Below, one piece after another: positions 1 to 8,982 of a stretch of DNA of 64,000 nt. Positions within the stretch are counted from its first letter, which is position 1. Every line of letters starts with the position of its first letter. The notes beneath the pieces are model-generated. The model was given only the letters and a program-made list of their open reading frames with translations. It did not search any database and was not told where the DNA came from. Origin of the DNA: Citrobacter sp. RHB25-C09 (GTDB lineage Bacteria > Pseudomonadota > Gammaproteobacteria > Enterobacterales > Enterobacteriaceae). The DNA is taken from the NCBI RefSeq assembly GCF_013836145.1, contig NZ_CP057483.1, positions 1,922,001 to 1,986,000 on the forward strand, given 5' to 3'. Made by a program: the position numbers and the translations under genes.

Positions 1-618
1 TGGATGAACCGTCAGTTCACCTTTGCCCGTGGGCGCTGGCGACGTACCTAAGCGGCGAATGTGGATCCCGGCCTCCAGCAGCGGCGGGAGGTTCGGCGAG
101 GCAAAGGCATCAAAGCCATCAGCGTGTGCTTTGGTGGTGCGGTTGCCGCGAAACAGACGGTTGTTGAAGAACAAAGTCACTTCGTTGATGGGGTAATTAG
201 CCGCAACGTACAGCGCATTCAGCAAGTTGATTTGACCGTCAGAGCGAAGCTCAGCTAACGGGATTTGTGACCCTGTCACAATGACCGGCTTTCCCAGATT
301 CTCCAGCATAAAAGACAGGGCAGAGGCGGTAAACGCCATGGTGTCGGTGCCGTGGAGGATCACGAAACCATCATATTCATCGTAATGGGCCCTGATGTCA
401 TCGGCAATATGCTGCCAGTCCTGCGGCGTCATATCGGATGAATCCATTAATGGCGCATATTCATGAATAGTAAAGTCCGGCATTTCCGGGCGATGGAATT
501 CAGGCATCAGCGCCAGCTGGCGCTGGAGGTGGCCCGAAACCGGGATGTAACCTTGTTCAGAACGCTGCATACCAATGGTACCGCCAGTATAGGCAACGTA
601 AATTGATTTCTTCTGCAT
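1..618 (-). CDS. ansA: Cytoplasmic L-asparaginase I, 3' end cut by window edge
   Basis: Hydrolyses L-asparagine to aspartate and ammonia in the cytoplasm. About 206 codons are present of a family length near 338. The translation begins MQKKSIYVAYTGGTIGMQ; Thr14 in the YTGGTIG motif is the expected first nucleophile, and the second asparaginase signature (LHGTDTM, around residues 88-94) supplies the second Thr-Asp pair. The start at 618 is chosen because it gives the conserved MQKKSIYVAY N-terminus. The C-terminal domain lies beyond the left edge. The gene runs in the same direction as sppA, separated from it by a REP pair. Family assignment is very secure. Confidence 0.95.
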   Translation of the reverse strand, partial: MQKKSIYVAYTGGTIGMQRSEQGYIPVSGHLQRQLALMPEFHRPEMPDFTIHEYAPLMDSSDMTPQDWQHIADDIRAHYDEYDGFVILHGTDTMAFTASALSFMLENLGKPVIVTGSQIPLAELRSDGQINLLNALYVAANYPINEVTLFFNNRLFRGNRTTKAHADGFDAFASPNLPPLLEAGIHIRRLGTSPAPTGKGELTVHP

Positions 619-654
619 GGTCATTTTCAGTGTTTGAGGGGGAGAGGTCACTCT

Positions 655-735
655 TGCCGGATGGCGATGTAAATAACTTATCCGGCCTACGGGTAGAAGA
701 TAGGCCGGATAAGACATCGCCGCCAACCGGCATTG
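655..735. repeat. REP/BIME element between sppA and ansA
   Basis: Two inverted REP-like units (GCCGGATGGCGATGT... and ...ATAAGACATCGCC) flank a paired core of TTATCCGGCCTA and TAGGCCGGATAA. This is the classic enteric REP pair, placed after the sppA stop and before the ansA start. Likely acts on mRNA stability or gyrase binding, by family knowledge only. Confidence 0.85.
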
Positions 736-740
736 ACAGA

Positions 741-2594
741 TCAGCGCACGTTAGCGCAGGTCAGGCAAAACGCATAACGATTTTGCGGATCGTTAAACGC
801 GGCGAGCTTATCGCTTTCTGCTTTAACGGCGCTGGCCGCAGAGGCCAGCGGTGCCGGAAGCATGGCCTGAATCGCTTGGGGCAGCATCGCACGAACAGAG
901 CCGCTCATGCTGTCCATCACCATATCGAAGAAATCGGGCTCAGCCTGATAATAATCGATATGCCACTGTTTGAGTTTCGCCAGTTCAGCGGCTTTGGCAA
1001 CCGCATCGTCAAAGTCGCCGAGGCTGTCGACCAGACCATTCGCTTTGGCGTCCTGCCCGGTCCAGACGTGACCTTGGGCAATTTTGTCTACCTGCTCAGG
1101 CGTTGACTTGCGCGCGTCGGCTACCAGCGTGATAAAACGTTTATAGCCATTCTCAATGCTTAATTGCATCATTTGCTGGACTTCCGGCGGCAAGGCTTTG
1201 GTCACTGAAATGTCAGCCAGCGGGGACGTCGCGACGCCGTCAGTATGAACGCCAATCGAATCCAGGCTGTTCTCGACGGTATTGATAACGCCAAAAATGC
1301 CGATGGAACCGGTGAGGGTGCTGGGGTTTGCCACAATGTAACTGGCTGGCGTGGAGATCCAGTAGCCACCAGACGCCGCCATTCCGCCCATCGAAACCAC
1401 CACTGGTTTACCCGCTGCTCTTGCTGCAGCAAGCTCGGAACGAATCACTTCAGATGCCGTCACGCTTCCGCCAGGGCTATTCACGCGCAGTACAATGGCC
1501 TTCACTTTCGGATCCAGACGCGCTTCACGAATTTGCGACGCGGTCGTATCGCCGCCGACGTTCCCCGGCGTCTCTTCGCCGTCCATGATCGCGCCATTAG
1601 CAAAGACGACGCCGATCGAACCGCCGGTGTCTGCTGGCGGATTCAGCGAATAATCATAGTAACTGATCGCCCGATAATTATTCTCTGTCTTACTCCAGCC
1701 AAACTGTTTGGTCAGCGCTTTTTCCACTTCAGCGCTGGAAAGCAGGGCATCCACAAGCTTGCTGTTAAGCGCATACTGCGCGGTGTCGCCATCCACTTTC
1801 GTCAACGCATCCAGTACGCCCTGCGCCCCAGGGAAGACCTGTTGTGCGGGGACCTGACGGTTCGCTGCCACGGTATTGAGATAGTTCTGCCACAGTTCGC
1901 CAATCCAGCGGTTGTCCGCTTCACGGGCTGCCGGTGACATATCGTCACGAATAAACGGTTCCACGGCAGATTTATAGGTGCCGACGCGGAAGACGTGGGT
2001 AGAGACTTTCAGCTTATCCAGCAGAGACTTGTAGTACAGTCCGTTGGTGGCGAAACCGTGAATATCGACAGAACCCTGCGGCGAGAGCCAGATCTTGTTA
2101 GCGAAGCTGGCCAGATAATATTGACCCTGACTGAAGTTATCGCCGACAGCATAAACCGGCTTGCCGCTGTCGCGGAATTCACGCAGCGCTTTACCGATAT
2201 ACTGCATTGACGGCTGATCGGCGCCGGCAAAGTTTTTCAAATCCATCACGATGCCGGTAATGTTGCGATCGTCTTTGGCCTGACGGATAGTATTCACGAT
2301 GTCGAACAGGGAGTTTTCCTGTAAGCGATCGGAGCTGGCGCCGAACAACTGGCGGCCTATCGCGCCCAGACGATGCGTACTGGACGGCTTATCGACGATC
2401 ACCCCGGAAATGTCCAACAGCAGTGCACCGCGCCCGGCTTGTTCACTGGTGCTGCTGCTGACCTGCATCCAGATCCCTACACCCACCAGGATCAGGAAGA
2501 TAAAAAACAGGTTCAGCACCATCTCGCGGACAAAATTAAGCAGTCGCCACGTCCATTTAAAAAAACCGGCAATGAATCGCCACAGGGTTCGCAT
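741..2594 (-). CDS. sppA: Protease IV (signal peptide peptidase SppA)
   Basis: Inner-membrane serine protease that degrades cleaved signal peptides. The 617-residue protein is close to the E. coli length (618). A single N-terminal membrane anchor spans about residues 24-44, followed by two tandem peptidase S49 domains. The catalytic Lys is K208 (GTYKSAVEPF) and the nucleophile S408 (GGMAASGGYW), matching the known K209/S409 pair shifted by one. The ATG at 2594 is preferred over a TTG four codons upstream because GGGAGAAG lies just before it as ribosome binding site. It ends in the conserved CLTCANVR tail. Monocistronic, followed by a REP pair. Confidence 0.96.
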   Translation of the reverse strand: MRTLWRFIAGFFKWTWRLLNFVREMVLNLFFIFLILVGVGIWMQVSSSTSEQAGRGALLLDISGVIVDKPSSTHRLGAIGRQLFGASSDRLQENSLFDIVNTIRQAKDDRNITGIVMDLKNFAGADQPSMQYIGKALREFRDSGKPVYAVGDNFSQGQYYLASFANKIWLSPQGSVDIHGFATNGLYYKSLLDKLKVSTHVFRVGTYKSAVEPFIRDDMSPAAREADNRWIGELWQNYLNTVAANRQVPAQQVFPGAQGVLDALTKVDGDTAQYALNSKLVDALLSSAEVEKALTKQFGWSKTENNYRAISYYDYSLNPPADTGGSIGVVFANGAIMDGEETPGNVGGDTTASQIREARLDPKVKAIVLRVNSPGGSVTASEVIRSELAAARAAGKPVVVSMGGMAASGGYWISTPASYIVANPSTLTGSIGIFGVINTVENSLDSIGVHTDGVATSPLADISVTKALPPEVQQMMQLSIENGYKRFITLVADARKSTPEQVDKIAQGHVWTGQDAKANGLVDSLGDFDDAVAKAAELAKLKQWHIDYYQAEPDFFDMVMDSMSGSVRAMLPQAIQAMLPAPLASAASAVKAESDKLAAFNDPQNRYAFCLTCANVR

Positions 2595-2758
2595 GTCTTC
2601 TCCCAACCGTTACAAATGATACGCCGGTTAAGGCGTATGAGATGAGGTTATCCTAATGACCCCGCTGGCACTTGTCAGCAGGAATCACTGTCTGCGCTGT
2701 AACAAATTCTGCTCTCGTGTTAATTTTGTGAATATTCATCATCACGGGAGTTAAGGAA

Positions 2759-3310
2759 ATGGATGCACTTGAATTACTGATTAACCGTCGTAGCGCATCA
2801 CGCTTGGCGGAACCCGCACCTGCCGGTGAGCAATTACAAAATATCCTGCGCGCAGGTATGCGTGCGCCTGACCATAAGGCTCTGCAACCCTGGCATTTTT
2901 TTGTTATTGAAGGCGAAGGCCGCGAGCGCTTCAGCACCGTCCTGCAAAAAGGGGCGATTGCGGCAGGAAGCGACGAACAGGCGATAGAGAAAGCCCGAAG
3001 CGCACCATTTCGCGCACCGCTGATCATCACCGTGGTGGCGAAATGCGAAGAAAATCCCAAAGTCCCCGTCTGGGAACAAGAGATGTCTGCGGGCTGCGCG
3101 GTGATGGCAATGCAAATGGCGGCGATTGCCCAGGGGTTCGGCGGTATCTGGCGCAGTGGCGCACTGACGGAGAGCCCGGAGGTTCGGGAGGCATTTGACT
3201 GCCGCCCGCAGGACAAAATCGTCGGTTTTCTCTATCTGGGAACGCCGCAGCTGAAAGCCTCTACCACCATTAACGTGCCGGATCCGACGCCATTCGTCAG
3301 CAAATTTTAG
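2759..3310 (+). CDS. ydjA: Nitroreductase family protein YdjA
   Basis: FMN-dependent NAD(P)H nitroreductase-fold protein of 183 residues, the compact YdjA type. The start MDALELLINRRSASRL is the typical FMN phosphate-binding N-terminus (RRSAS), and the GVWRSG-like segment near residue 135 (FGGIWRSG) fits the family. TTAAGGAA precedes the ATG. The physiological substrate is unknown even in E. coli. It is separated from sppA by a divergent promoter region of about 160 bases and is followed by selD on the same strand after about 115 bases, so co-transcription with selD-topB is possible but not shown. Confidence 0.93.
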   Translation: MDALELLINRRSASRLAEPAPAGEQLQNILRAGMRAPDHKALQPWHFFVIEGEGRERFSTVLQKGAIAAGSDEQAIEKARSAPFRAPLIITVVAKCEENPKVPVWEQEMSAGCAVMAMQMAAIAQGFGGIWRSGALTESPEVREAFDCRPQDKIVGFLYLGTPQLKASTTINVPDPTPFVSKF

Positions 3311-3426
3311 ATTAATCCGCAAAACTGTCTGGATTCTGAGCAAGTGCGCCGGAATTCAGACACTCTCTCTTACCACTTCACAGAATGAGCGTTACCATAG
3401 CCGGATTGCAATGACAGGAGATGTCC

Positions 3427-4470
3427 ATGAGCGAGCATGCTATTCGTTTAACGCAATACAGCCACGGAGCTGGTTGCGGTTGTAAAATTTCCCCTAAAGT
3501 GCTGGAAACCATCCTGCACAGCGAGCAGGCGAAGTTTGTCGACCCGAACCTGCTTGTGGGAAATGAGACCCGCGACGACGCGGCGGTATACGATCTTGGC
3601 AACGGTACCAGCGTTATCAGTACCACCGACTTCTTTATGCCGATTGTCGATAATCCGTTTGATTTCGGACGCATTGCGGCAACCAATGCCATCAGCGATA
3701 TCTTCGCGATGGGCGGTAAACCGATAATGGCGATCGCCATTCTGGGCTGGCCGATAAACACGCTCTCGCCGGAAATCGCTCGCGAAGTGACCGAAGGCGG
3801 GCGTTTTGCCTGCCGTCAGGCGGGGATTGCGCTGGCGGGCGGTCATTCCATTGACGCGCCGGAGCCGATCTTTGGCCTCGCCGTGACCGGCATTGTGCCG
3901 ACTGAGCGAGTGAAGAAAAACAGCACCGCGCAGGCCGGTTGCAAACTGTTCCTGACTAAACCGCTGGGCATTGGCGTTCTCACCACTGCCGAGAAAAAAT
4001 CGCTGCTCAAGCCGGAGCATCAGGGACTGGCGACGGAAGTGATGTGCCGGATGAACATTGCTGGCGCATCGTTTGCGAATATTGAAGGCGTAAAAGCGAT
4101 GACCGATGTGACCGGCTTTGGTCTGCTCGGTCATCTCAGCGAAATGTGCCAGGGCGCAGGCGTGCAGGCACAGATTAACTATCAGGACATCCCCAAACTG
4201 CCTGGCGTTGAAGAGTATATTAAGCAGGGTGCCGTGCCGGGGGGGACCGGACGCAACTTCGCCAGCTATGGTCATCTGATGGGAGAAATGCCGTCAGAAG
4301 TGCGCGATTTACTGTGCGATCCGCAAACGTCCGGCGGGCTGCTCCTGGCCGTTATGCCAGAAGCGGAAGCTGAGGTGAAAGCCACGGCCGCTGAGTTCGG
4401 TATTGACCTGACGGCCATTGGTGAGCTGGTTGAAGCCCGTGGCGGCCGCGCCATGGTAGAGATCCGTTAA
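3427..4470 (+). CDS. selD: Selenide, water dikinase (selenophosphate synthase)
   Basis: Makes selenophosphate from selenide and ATP, the selenium donor for selenocysteine and selenouridine. 347 residues, the same as E. coli. The N-terminal SHGAGCGCK motif carries the essential Cys17 and Lys20, followed by the nucleotide-binding AIRS-type domains (NETRDDAAVY, TDFFMPIVD). The start at 3427 is chosen because AGGAG at 3416-3420 is spaced six bases from it; the in-frame ATG at 3421 would touch that ribosome binding site. Here the position-17 residue is Cys rather than selenocysteine. topB starts four bases after the stop, so the two are almost certainly one transcript. Confidence 0.96.
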   Translation: MSEHAIRLTQYSHGAGCGCKISPKVLETILHSEQAKFVDPNLLVGNETRDDAAVYDLGNGTSVISTTDFFMPIVDNPFDFGRIAATNAISDIFAMGGKPIMAIAILGWPINTLSPEIAREVTEGGRFACRQAGIALAGGHSIDAPEPIFGLAVTGIVPTERVKKNSTAQAGCKLFLTKPLGIGVLTTAEKKSLLKPEHQGLATEVMCRMNIAGASFANIEGVKAMTDVTGFGLLGHLSEMCQGAGVQAQINYQDIPKLPGVEEYIKQGAVPGGTGRNFASYGHLMGEMPSEVRDLLCDPQTSGGLLLAVMPEAEAEVKATAAEFGIDLTAIGELVEARGGRAMVEIR

Positions 4471-4474
4471 TCCA

Positions 4475-6427
4475 ATGCGGTTGTTTATTGCCGAAAAGCC
4501 GAGCCTTGCCCGCGCGATAGCTGATGTGCTGCCTAAGCCGCATCGCAAAGGTGATGGCTTTATCGAATGCGGGAACGGTCAGGTCGTGACCTGGTGTATC
4601 GGTCACCTGCTGGAGCAGGCGCAGCCTGATGCCTATGACAGCCGCTATGCGCGCTGGAACCTGGCGGATCTCCCGATCGTCCCCGAAAAATGGCAATTAC
4701 AACCGCGTCCTTCTGTCACCAAACAGCTCAACGTTATTAAGCGTTTCCTGCACGAGGCCAGTGAGGTCATCCATGCAGGAGACCCCGATCGCGAAGGGCA
4801 ACTGCTGGTGGATGAGGTGCTGGACTATCTGCAACTGGCACCGGAAAAACGTCAGCAGGTACAGCGCTGTTTAATTAACGACCTTAACCCGCAGGCCGTT
4901 GAACGCGCCATTGAGCGTTTACGCTCTAATAATGAATTCGTCCCACTGTGCGTGTCGGCATTGGCGCGCGCCCGTGCCGACTGGCTGTATGGCATTAATA
5001 TGACCCGCGCCTACACAATCCTCGGTCGTAACGCGGGTTACCAGGGGGTGCTCTCGGTCGGTCGCGTACAAACGCCAGTGCTGGGACTGGTGGTCCGTCG
5101 TGATGAAGAAATCGAAAACTTCATTGCGAAAGATTTCTTTGAAGTTAAAGCCCACATCGTGACGCCTGCGGATGAACGCTTCACGGCAATCTGGCAGCCG
5201 AGCGAAGCCTGCGAGCCGTATCAGGATGAAGAGGGGCGGTTGTTGCATCGACCGCTGGCGGAGCACGTGGTCAACCGGATCAACGGCCAGCCGGCGATTG
5301 TCACCAGCTATAACGATAAACGGGAATCAGAATCCGCACCGCTGCCGTTTTCGCTCTCGGCACTGCAGATTGACGCCGCGAAACGCTTTGGCCTGAGCGC
5401 GCAAAACGTGCTCGATATCTGCCAAAAGCTGTACGAAACCCACAAACTGATCACTTACCCACGTTCCGACTGCCGCTATCTGCCGGAAGAGCATTTTGCT
5501 GGCCGTCATGCGGTACTCAACGCCATCAGCGTCCATGCGGCAGACCTGCTGCCGCATGCGGTGGTGAACCCCGATACCCGTAATCGCTGCTGGGACGACA
5601 AAAAGGTCGATGCGCACCATGCGATCATCCCCACCGCACGCAGTTCTTCGGTCCATCTGACCGAGAACGAGGCAAAGGTGTATAACCTGATCGCCCGTCA
5701 GTATCTAATGCAGTTCTGCCCGGATGCGGTTTTCCGCAAGTGCGTCATTGAACTCGACATTGCCAAAGGAAAATTCATCGCCAAAGCGCGATTCCTTGCT
5801 GAAGCCGGATGGCGCACGCTGCTCGGCAATAAAGAGCGCGATGAAGAGAACGACGGTACGCCGTTGCCGGTGGTGGCGAAAGAGGATGAATTGTTGTGCG
5901 AAAAGGGGGAAGTGGTCGAGCGCCAGACTCAACCGCCGCGCCATTTTACTGATGCAACGCTGCTTTCCGCAATGACAGGTATTGCCCGCTTCGTACAGGA
6001 TAAAGATCTGAAGAAGATCCTCCGTGCTACCGACGGTCTGGGTACCGAGGCCACCCGCGCGGGGATTATTGAGTTGTTGTTCAAACGCGGTTTTCTGGTC
6101 AAAAAAGGGCGCTACATTCATTCAACCGATGCCGGGAAAGCGCTGTTTCATTCCCTGCCGGAGATGGCAACGCGCCCGGATATGACTGCCCACTGGGAGT
6201 CGATTCTGACACAAATCAGCGAGAAGCAGTGTCGCTATCAGGATTTTATGCAACCGCTGGTGGGAACGCTGTATCAGTTGATTGATCAGGCAAAGTCCAC
6301 GCCTGTGCGCCGCTTCCGGGGGATTGTCGCACCCGGGGCAGCCAGCAGTGGCGGTGAGAAGAAAAAAGCCGCGCCGCGTAAGCGAACGGCGAAAAAAAGC
6401 CCGCCATCAGCAGAGGCGGGCCTGTAG
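4475..6427 (+). CDS. topB: DNA topoisomerase III
   Basis: Type IA topoisomerase that decatenates DNA during replication and recombination. 650 residues (E. coli 653). The Toprim domain starts at the N-terminus (LFIAEKPSLARAI) with the acidic AGDPDREGQ motif around residues 102-110. The active-site tyrosine is in HKLITYPRSD (Tyr328 by alignment), and the decatenation-loop and C-terminal basic tail (KKKAAPRKRTAKKSP) are present. The last codons are unusual: they end in SAEAGL rather than the E. coli tail, and the DNA encoding them forms the intrinsic terminator of the convergent gdhA. Start ATG follows the selD stop by four bases, suggesting translational coupling. Confidence 0.96.
   Translation: MRLFIAEKPSLARAIADVLPKPHRKGDGFIECGNGQVVTWCIGHLLEQAQPDAYDSRYARWNLADLPIVPEKWQLQPRPSVTKQLNVIKRFLHEASEVIHAGDPDREGQLLVDEVLDYLQLAPEKRQQVQRCLINDLNPQAVERAIERLRSNNEFVPLCVSALARARADWLYGINMTRAYTILGRNAGYQGVLSVGRVQTPVLGLVVRRDEEIENFIAKDFFEVKAHIVTPADERFTAIWQPSEACEPYQDEEGRLLHRPLAEHVVNRINGQPAIVTSYNDKRESESAPLPFSLSALQIDAAKRFGLSAQNVLDICQKLYETHKLITYPRSDCRYLPEEHFAGRHAVLNAISVHAADLLPHAVVNPDTRNRCWDDKKVDAHHAIIPTARSSSVHLTENEAKVYNLIARQYLMQFCPDAVFRKCVIELDIAKGKFIAKARFLAEAGWRTLLGNKERDEENDGTPLPVVAKEDELLCEKGEVVERQTQPPRHFTDATLLSAMTGIARFVQDKDLKKILRATDGLGTEATRAGIIELLFKRGFLVKKGRYIHSTDAGKALFHSLPEMATRPDMTAHWESILTQISEKQCRYQDFMQPLVGTLYQLIDQAKSTPVRRFRGIVAPGAASSGGEKKKAAPRKRTAKKSPPSAEAGL
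6392..6422 (-). terminator. Intrinsic terminator for gdhA, inside the topB 3' coding end
   Basis: On the minus strand GCCCGCC (6421-6415), a nine-base loop and GGCGGGC (6405-6399) are followed by seven Ts (6398-6392). It lies about 60 bases past the gdhA stop and wholly within the final codons of topB. Confidence 0.8.
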
Positions 6428-6432
6428 ATTTC

Positions 6433-6477
6433 ATAAGCCTGATAAGCGTAGCGCCATCAGGCATTATCCGGCCGACG
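6433..6477. repeat. REP unit between topB and gdhA
   Basis: GCCTGATAAGCGTAGCGCCATCAGGC is a typical single enteric REP hairpin, followed by ATTATCCGGCCGACG. It fills the short gap between the two convergent genes. Confidence 0.8.
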
Positions 6478-6479
6478 AA

Positions 6480-7823
6480 TCAAATCACACCCTGACCAAA
6501 CATTGCGTCGGCGACTTTCACGAAGCCCGCAATATTCGCGCCGCGCACGTAGTTGGTTTGCTTGCTTTCGCCGCCATACTCCACGCAGGCGTGGTGAATA
6601 TCCAGCATGATGTGGTGCAGACGCGCATCCACTTTCTCTGCCTTCCAGCTGAGACGTGCGGCGTTCTGCGCCATCTCAAGACCCGAGGTCGCAACACCAC
6701 CGGCATTCGCGGCTTTACCCGGCGCAAACAACACACCGGCTTCCAGGAACAGATCGGTTGCTTCGATAGTGGTAGGCATATTTGCCCCTTCCGCAACGGC
6801 CTTCACGCCGTTAGCGATCAGCGTGCGGGCGGCATCGACGTCAAGTTCGTTCTGGGTTGCGCACGGCAGGGCGATATCTACCGGCACTGACCACGGCTGT
6901 TTGCCTTCCAGATAGGTCAGACCGAATTCGCGAGCATAATCAGCGACACGACCGTCGCGGCTGGCTTTGATTTCGCACAGGCGCGCCAGTTTTTCTTTCG
7001 TAAAGCCGGTTTCATCAACCACCGTGCCGCTGGAGTCAGAGGCAGTGACCACGCGCGCACCAAATTCCATCGCTTTTTCGATAGCAAACTGCGCCACGTT
7101 ACCAGAACCAGAAATGGCGACGCGCATCCCTTCGAAGCTCAGACCATGACGTTTCAACATCGCTTCGGTGAAATAGACCAGTCCGTAGCCCGTGGCTTCA
7201 GGGCGGATCAGGCTGCCACCAAAGGAGAGGCCTTTACCGGTAAATACGCAGCCGCTGTTGTTGGAGAGCTTACGCATCATCCCCGCCATAAAGCCGACTT
7301 CACGACCGCCCACGCCGATATCACCTGCAGGAACATCGGTATCCGGCCCCAGATGACGGTAAAGTTCGGTCATTAGCGCCTGACAGAAACGCATAACTTC
7401 GCCTTCGCTCTTGCCTTTAGGATCGAAATCGCTACCGCCTTTACCCCCGCCCATCGGCAGAGTTGTCAGGGCGTTTTTAAAGGTTTGCTCAAAGCCAAGG
7501 AACTTCAGGATCGAGAGATTGACCGACGGATGGAAACGCATACCGCCTTTGTACGGGCCAATGGCTGAGTTGAACTGCACGCGCCAGGCGCGGTTAACCT
7601 GGACCTGATTGCGATCGTCCAGCCACACGACGCGGAACTGAATCACGCGCTCTGGCTCAACCAGCCGTTCAAGTAGAGACATTTGACGATAACGCGGGTT
7701 CTGCTCGATAAATGGCCATAAGGTGGTCATAACTTCACGAACAGCTTGCGCGAACTCCGTCTGATGCGGGTCGCGCTTTTGTACATGGTTGAGAAATGAT
7801 TCCAGAGAGCATGCCTGATCCAT
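6480..7823 (-). CDS. gdhA: NADP-specific glutamate dehydrogenase
   Basis: Reductively aminates 2-oxoglutarate to glutamate with NADPH and ammonia, the high-ammonium route of nitrogen assimilation. 447 residues, the full family length. Substrate-binding and catalytic motifs are intact: GPYKGGMRFHPSV near residue 89, and PMGGGKGGSDFDPKG with the catalytic Lys128. The Rossmann GSGNVAQ motif (about residue 240) binds the dinucleotide. The start MDQACSLESFLNHV matches the E. coli N-terminus. Convergent with topB; its terminator lies inside the topB reading frame. A candidate extended -10 lies at 7894-7899. Confidence 0.97.
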   Translation of the reverse strand: MDQACSLESFLNHVQKRDPHQTEFAQAVREVMTTLWPFIEQNPRYRQMSLLERLVEPERVIQFRVVWLDDRNQVQVNRAWRVQFNSAIGPYKGGMRFHPSVNLSILKFLGFEQTFKNALTTLPMGGGKGGSDFDPKGKSEGEVMRFCQALMTELYRHLGPDTDVPAGDIGVGGREVGFMAGMMRKLSNNSGCVFTGKGLSFGGSLIRPEATGYGLVYFTEAMLKRHGLSFEGMRVAISGSGNVAQFAIEKAMEFGARVVTASDSSGTVVDETGFTKEKLARLCEIKASRDGRVADYAREFGLTYLEGKQPWSVPVDIALPCATQNELDVDAARTLIANGVKAVAEGANMPTTIEATDLFLEAGVLFAPGKAANAGGVATSGLEMAQNAARLSWKAEKVDARLHHIMLDIHHACVEYGGESKQTNYVRGANIAGFVKVADAMFGQGVI

Positions 7824-7893
7824 AGATTTAAACGCCTCTTGTAGATGAATATGGTTGTATTTTTGTGTTTTAGATAAGTGTTTGCAGATTTTG

Positions 7894-7899
7894 ACTATA
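7894..7899 (-). promoter_or_regulatory. Candidate gdhA -10 element
   Basis: Read on the minus strand, TGGTATAGT is an extended -10 (TG-N-TATAGT) about 70 bases upstream of the gdhA start, in the 235-base gdhA/ynjH divergent region. No convincing -35 was seen. Prediction from sequence only. Confidence 0.4.
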
Positions 7900-8058
7900 C
7901 CACCAGGAATGTGACGGGACGCAAGGAAAAAATGATGCTGCTAAGCAAATTAATAACGAGGCGGTAGTCATAATTAAAAACGATGATAGAGAAGTCTTAA
8001 ATTTGTCAGACAGAATGCCGTTATACTGAGGGTAATCTTAAAAAGATAAGGAAATTCC

Positions 8059-8334
8059 ATGCGTTATTTCATCATGACCGCCGTGCTGGCCTCGCTCTCG
8101 TTTACTACGCTGGCCAACCAGAACATTCGTCCGGAAGTGGACGTTAACGTGCCGCCGGAAGTCTTCAGCTCCAGCGGGCAGCGCGCGCAGCCCTGTAATC
8201 AGTGCTGCATTTATCAGGATCAAAATTATTCCGAAGGCGCGGTCATCAAAGCCGAGGGCGTACTGTTGCAGTGCCAGCGCGATGAAAAAGCGCTAAGCAC
8301 CAATCCGCTGGTCTGGCGGCGCGTGAAAGCGTAA
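8059..8334 (+). CDS. ynjH: DUF1496 family secreted small protein YnjH
   Basis: A 91-residue exported protein of unknown function. The N-terminus (MRYFIMTAVLASLSFTTLA) is a signal peptide with likely cleavage after TTLA, leaving a mature periplasmic protein. The central block NIRPEVDVNVPPEVFSSSGQ and a cysteine cluster (CNQCC, near residue 48) are the YnjH hallmarks; the cysteines suggest disulphide or metal binding, which is inference. AAGGAAATT precedes the ATG. In E. coli the next gene is nudG; here nudG is absent and a ynjA-like gene follows 78 bases later. Confidence 0.88.
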   Translation: MRYFIMTAVLASLSFTTLANQNIRPEVDVNVPPEVFSSSGQRAQPCNQCCIYQDQNYSEGAVIKAEGVLLQCQRDEKALSTNPLVWRRVKA

Positions 8335-8412
8335 ATGCGGAGCGTCAATGTTAAGTAAGGAAAAGTGACATACTATGGTCACTGTTTTGACCTGAAGTCA
8401 CGGGAGTCTCCT

Positions 8413-8982
8413 TTGAACGATCCGCAACCGTGGGTAAAGCCACTAAGCCACATTCCAGCCAGTCTTAAACCCCTCGCCGCAACCCAGAAAAAACATTACG
8501 GCGAAGTGCTACATCCCACGCGCTGGTGGGGACGGATGCCGGGACTTTTCTGGCTGGTTGCGCTGTTTGTTGGGTATCTGGAACGTAAGCGCGCGCGCCT
8601 GAGTCCGGTGCTGCGGGCGCTGCTGATGACGCGTGTCTCACAGGTTTGTCACTGCGCGTTTTGTGTGGATGCCAACAGTTTGCGCCTGGCCGAACGTTGC
8701 GGGGCGATGGAGAAAGTGCTGGCAGTGGCGGAATGGCAGAATTCTACGCTTTTTACCGAAGAGGAACGCGTCGCGCTGGCCTATGCTGACGCCGTGACTG
8801 CCACGCCGCCGAACGTAGAAGACGCGCTAAAAGAACTGATGAAGCAGCATTTTACCGATGAGGTGATTAGCGAAATGACGGCGCTGCTGGCGTTTCAGAA
8901 TCTGTCTGCACGCTTTAACGCGGCGCTGGATATTCCCTCCCAGGGGCTGTGTGACAGCCTCAAAGGAGTGCCACGTGCTTGA
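8413..8982 (+). CDS. ynjA: YnjA-like carboxymuconolactone decarboxylase (AhpD-fold) protein
   Basis: A 189-residue alkylhydroperoxidase-like (AhpD/CMD fold) protein. The CHCAFCVD motif (around residues 79-86) contains the paired cysteines of the family CxxC redox centre, and NLSARFNAALDIPSQGLC matches the YnjA C-terminus. The start is taken as TTG at 8413: GGGAG sits six bases upstream and the product then begins NDPQPWVKPLSHIP, aligning with known YnjA. A longer GTG-initiated frame from 8365 lacks that support. The stop overlaps the ynjF start by eight bases, so the two are translationally coupled. In K-12, as I recall, ynjA lies upstream of ynjB in another unit, so its position here is a rearrangement. 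Function unknown. Confidence 0.85.
   Translation: MNDPQPWVKPLSHIPASLKPLAATQKKHYGEVLHPTRWWGRMPGLFWLVALFVGYLERKRARLSPVLRALLMTRVSQVCHCAFCVDANSLRLAERCGAMEKVLAVAEWQNSTLFTEEERVALAYADAVTATPPNVEDALKELMKQHFTDEVISEMTALLAFQNLSARFNAALDIPSQGLCDSLKGVPRA

Noticed and set aside
8365..8412. Longer GTG start for ynjA
   Set aside because: No ribosome-binding site, and the extra 16 residues do not resemble YnjA; TTG at 8413 has GGGAG at ideal spacing.
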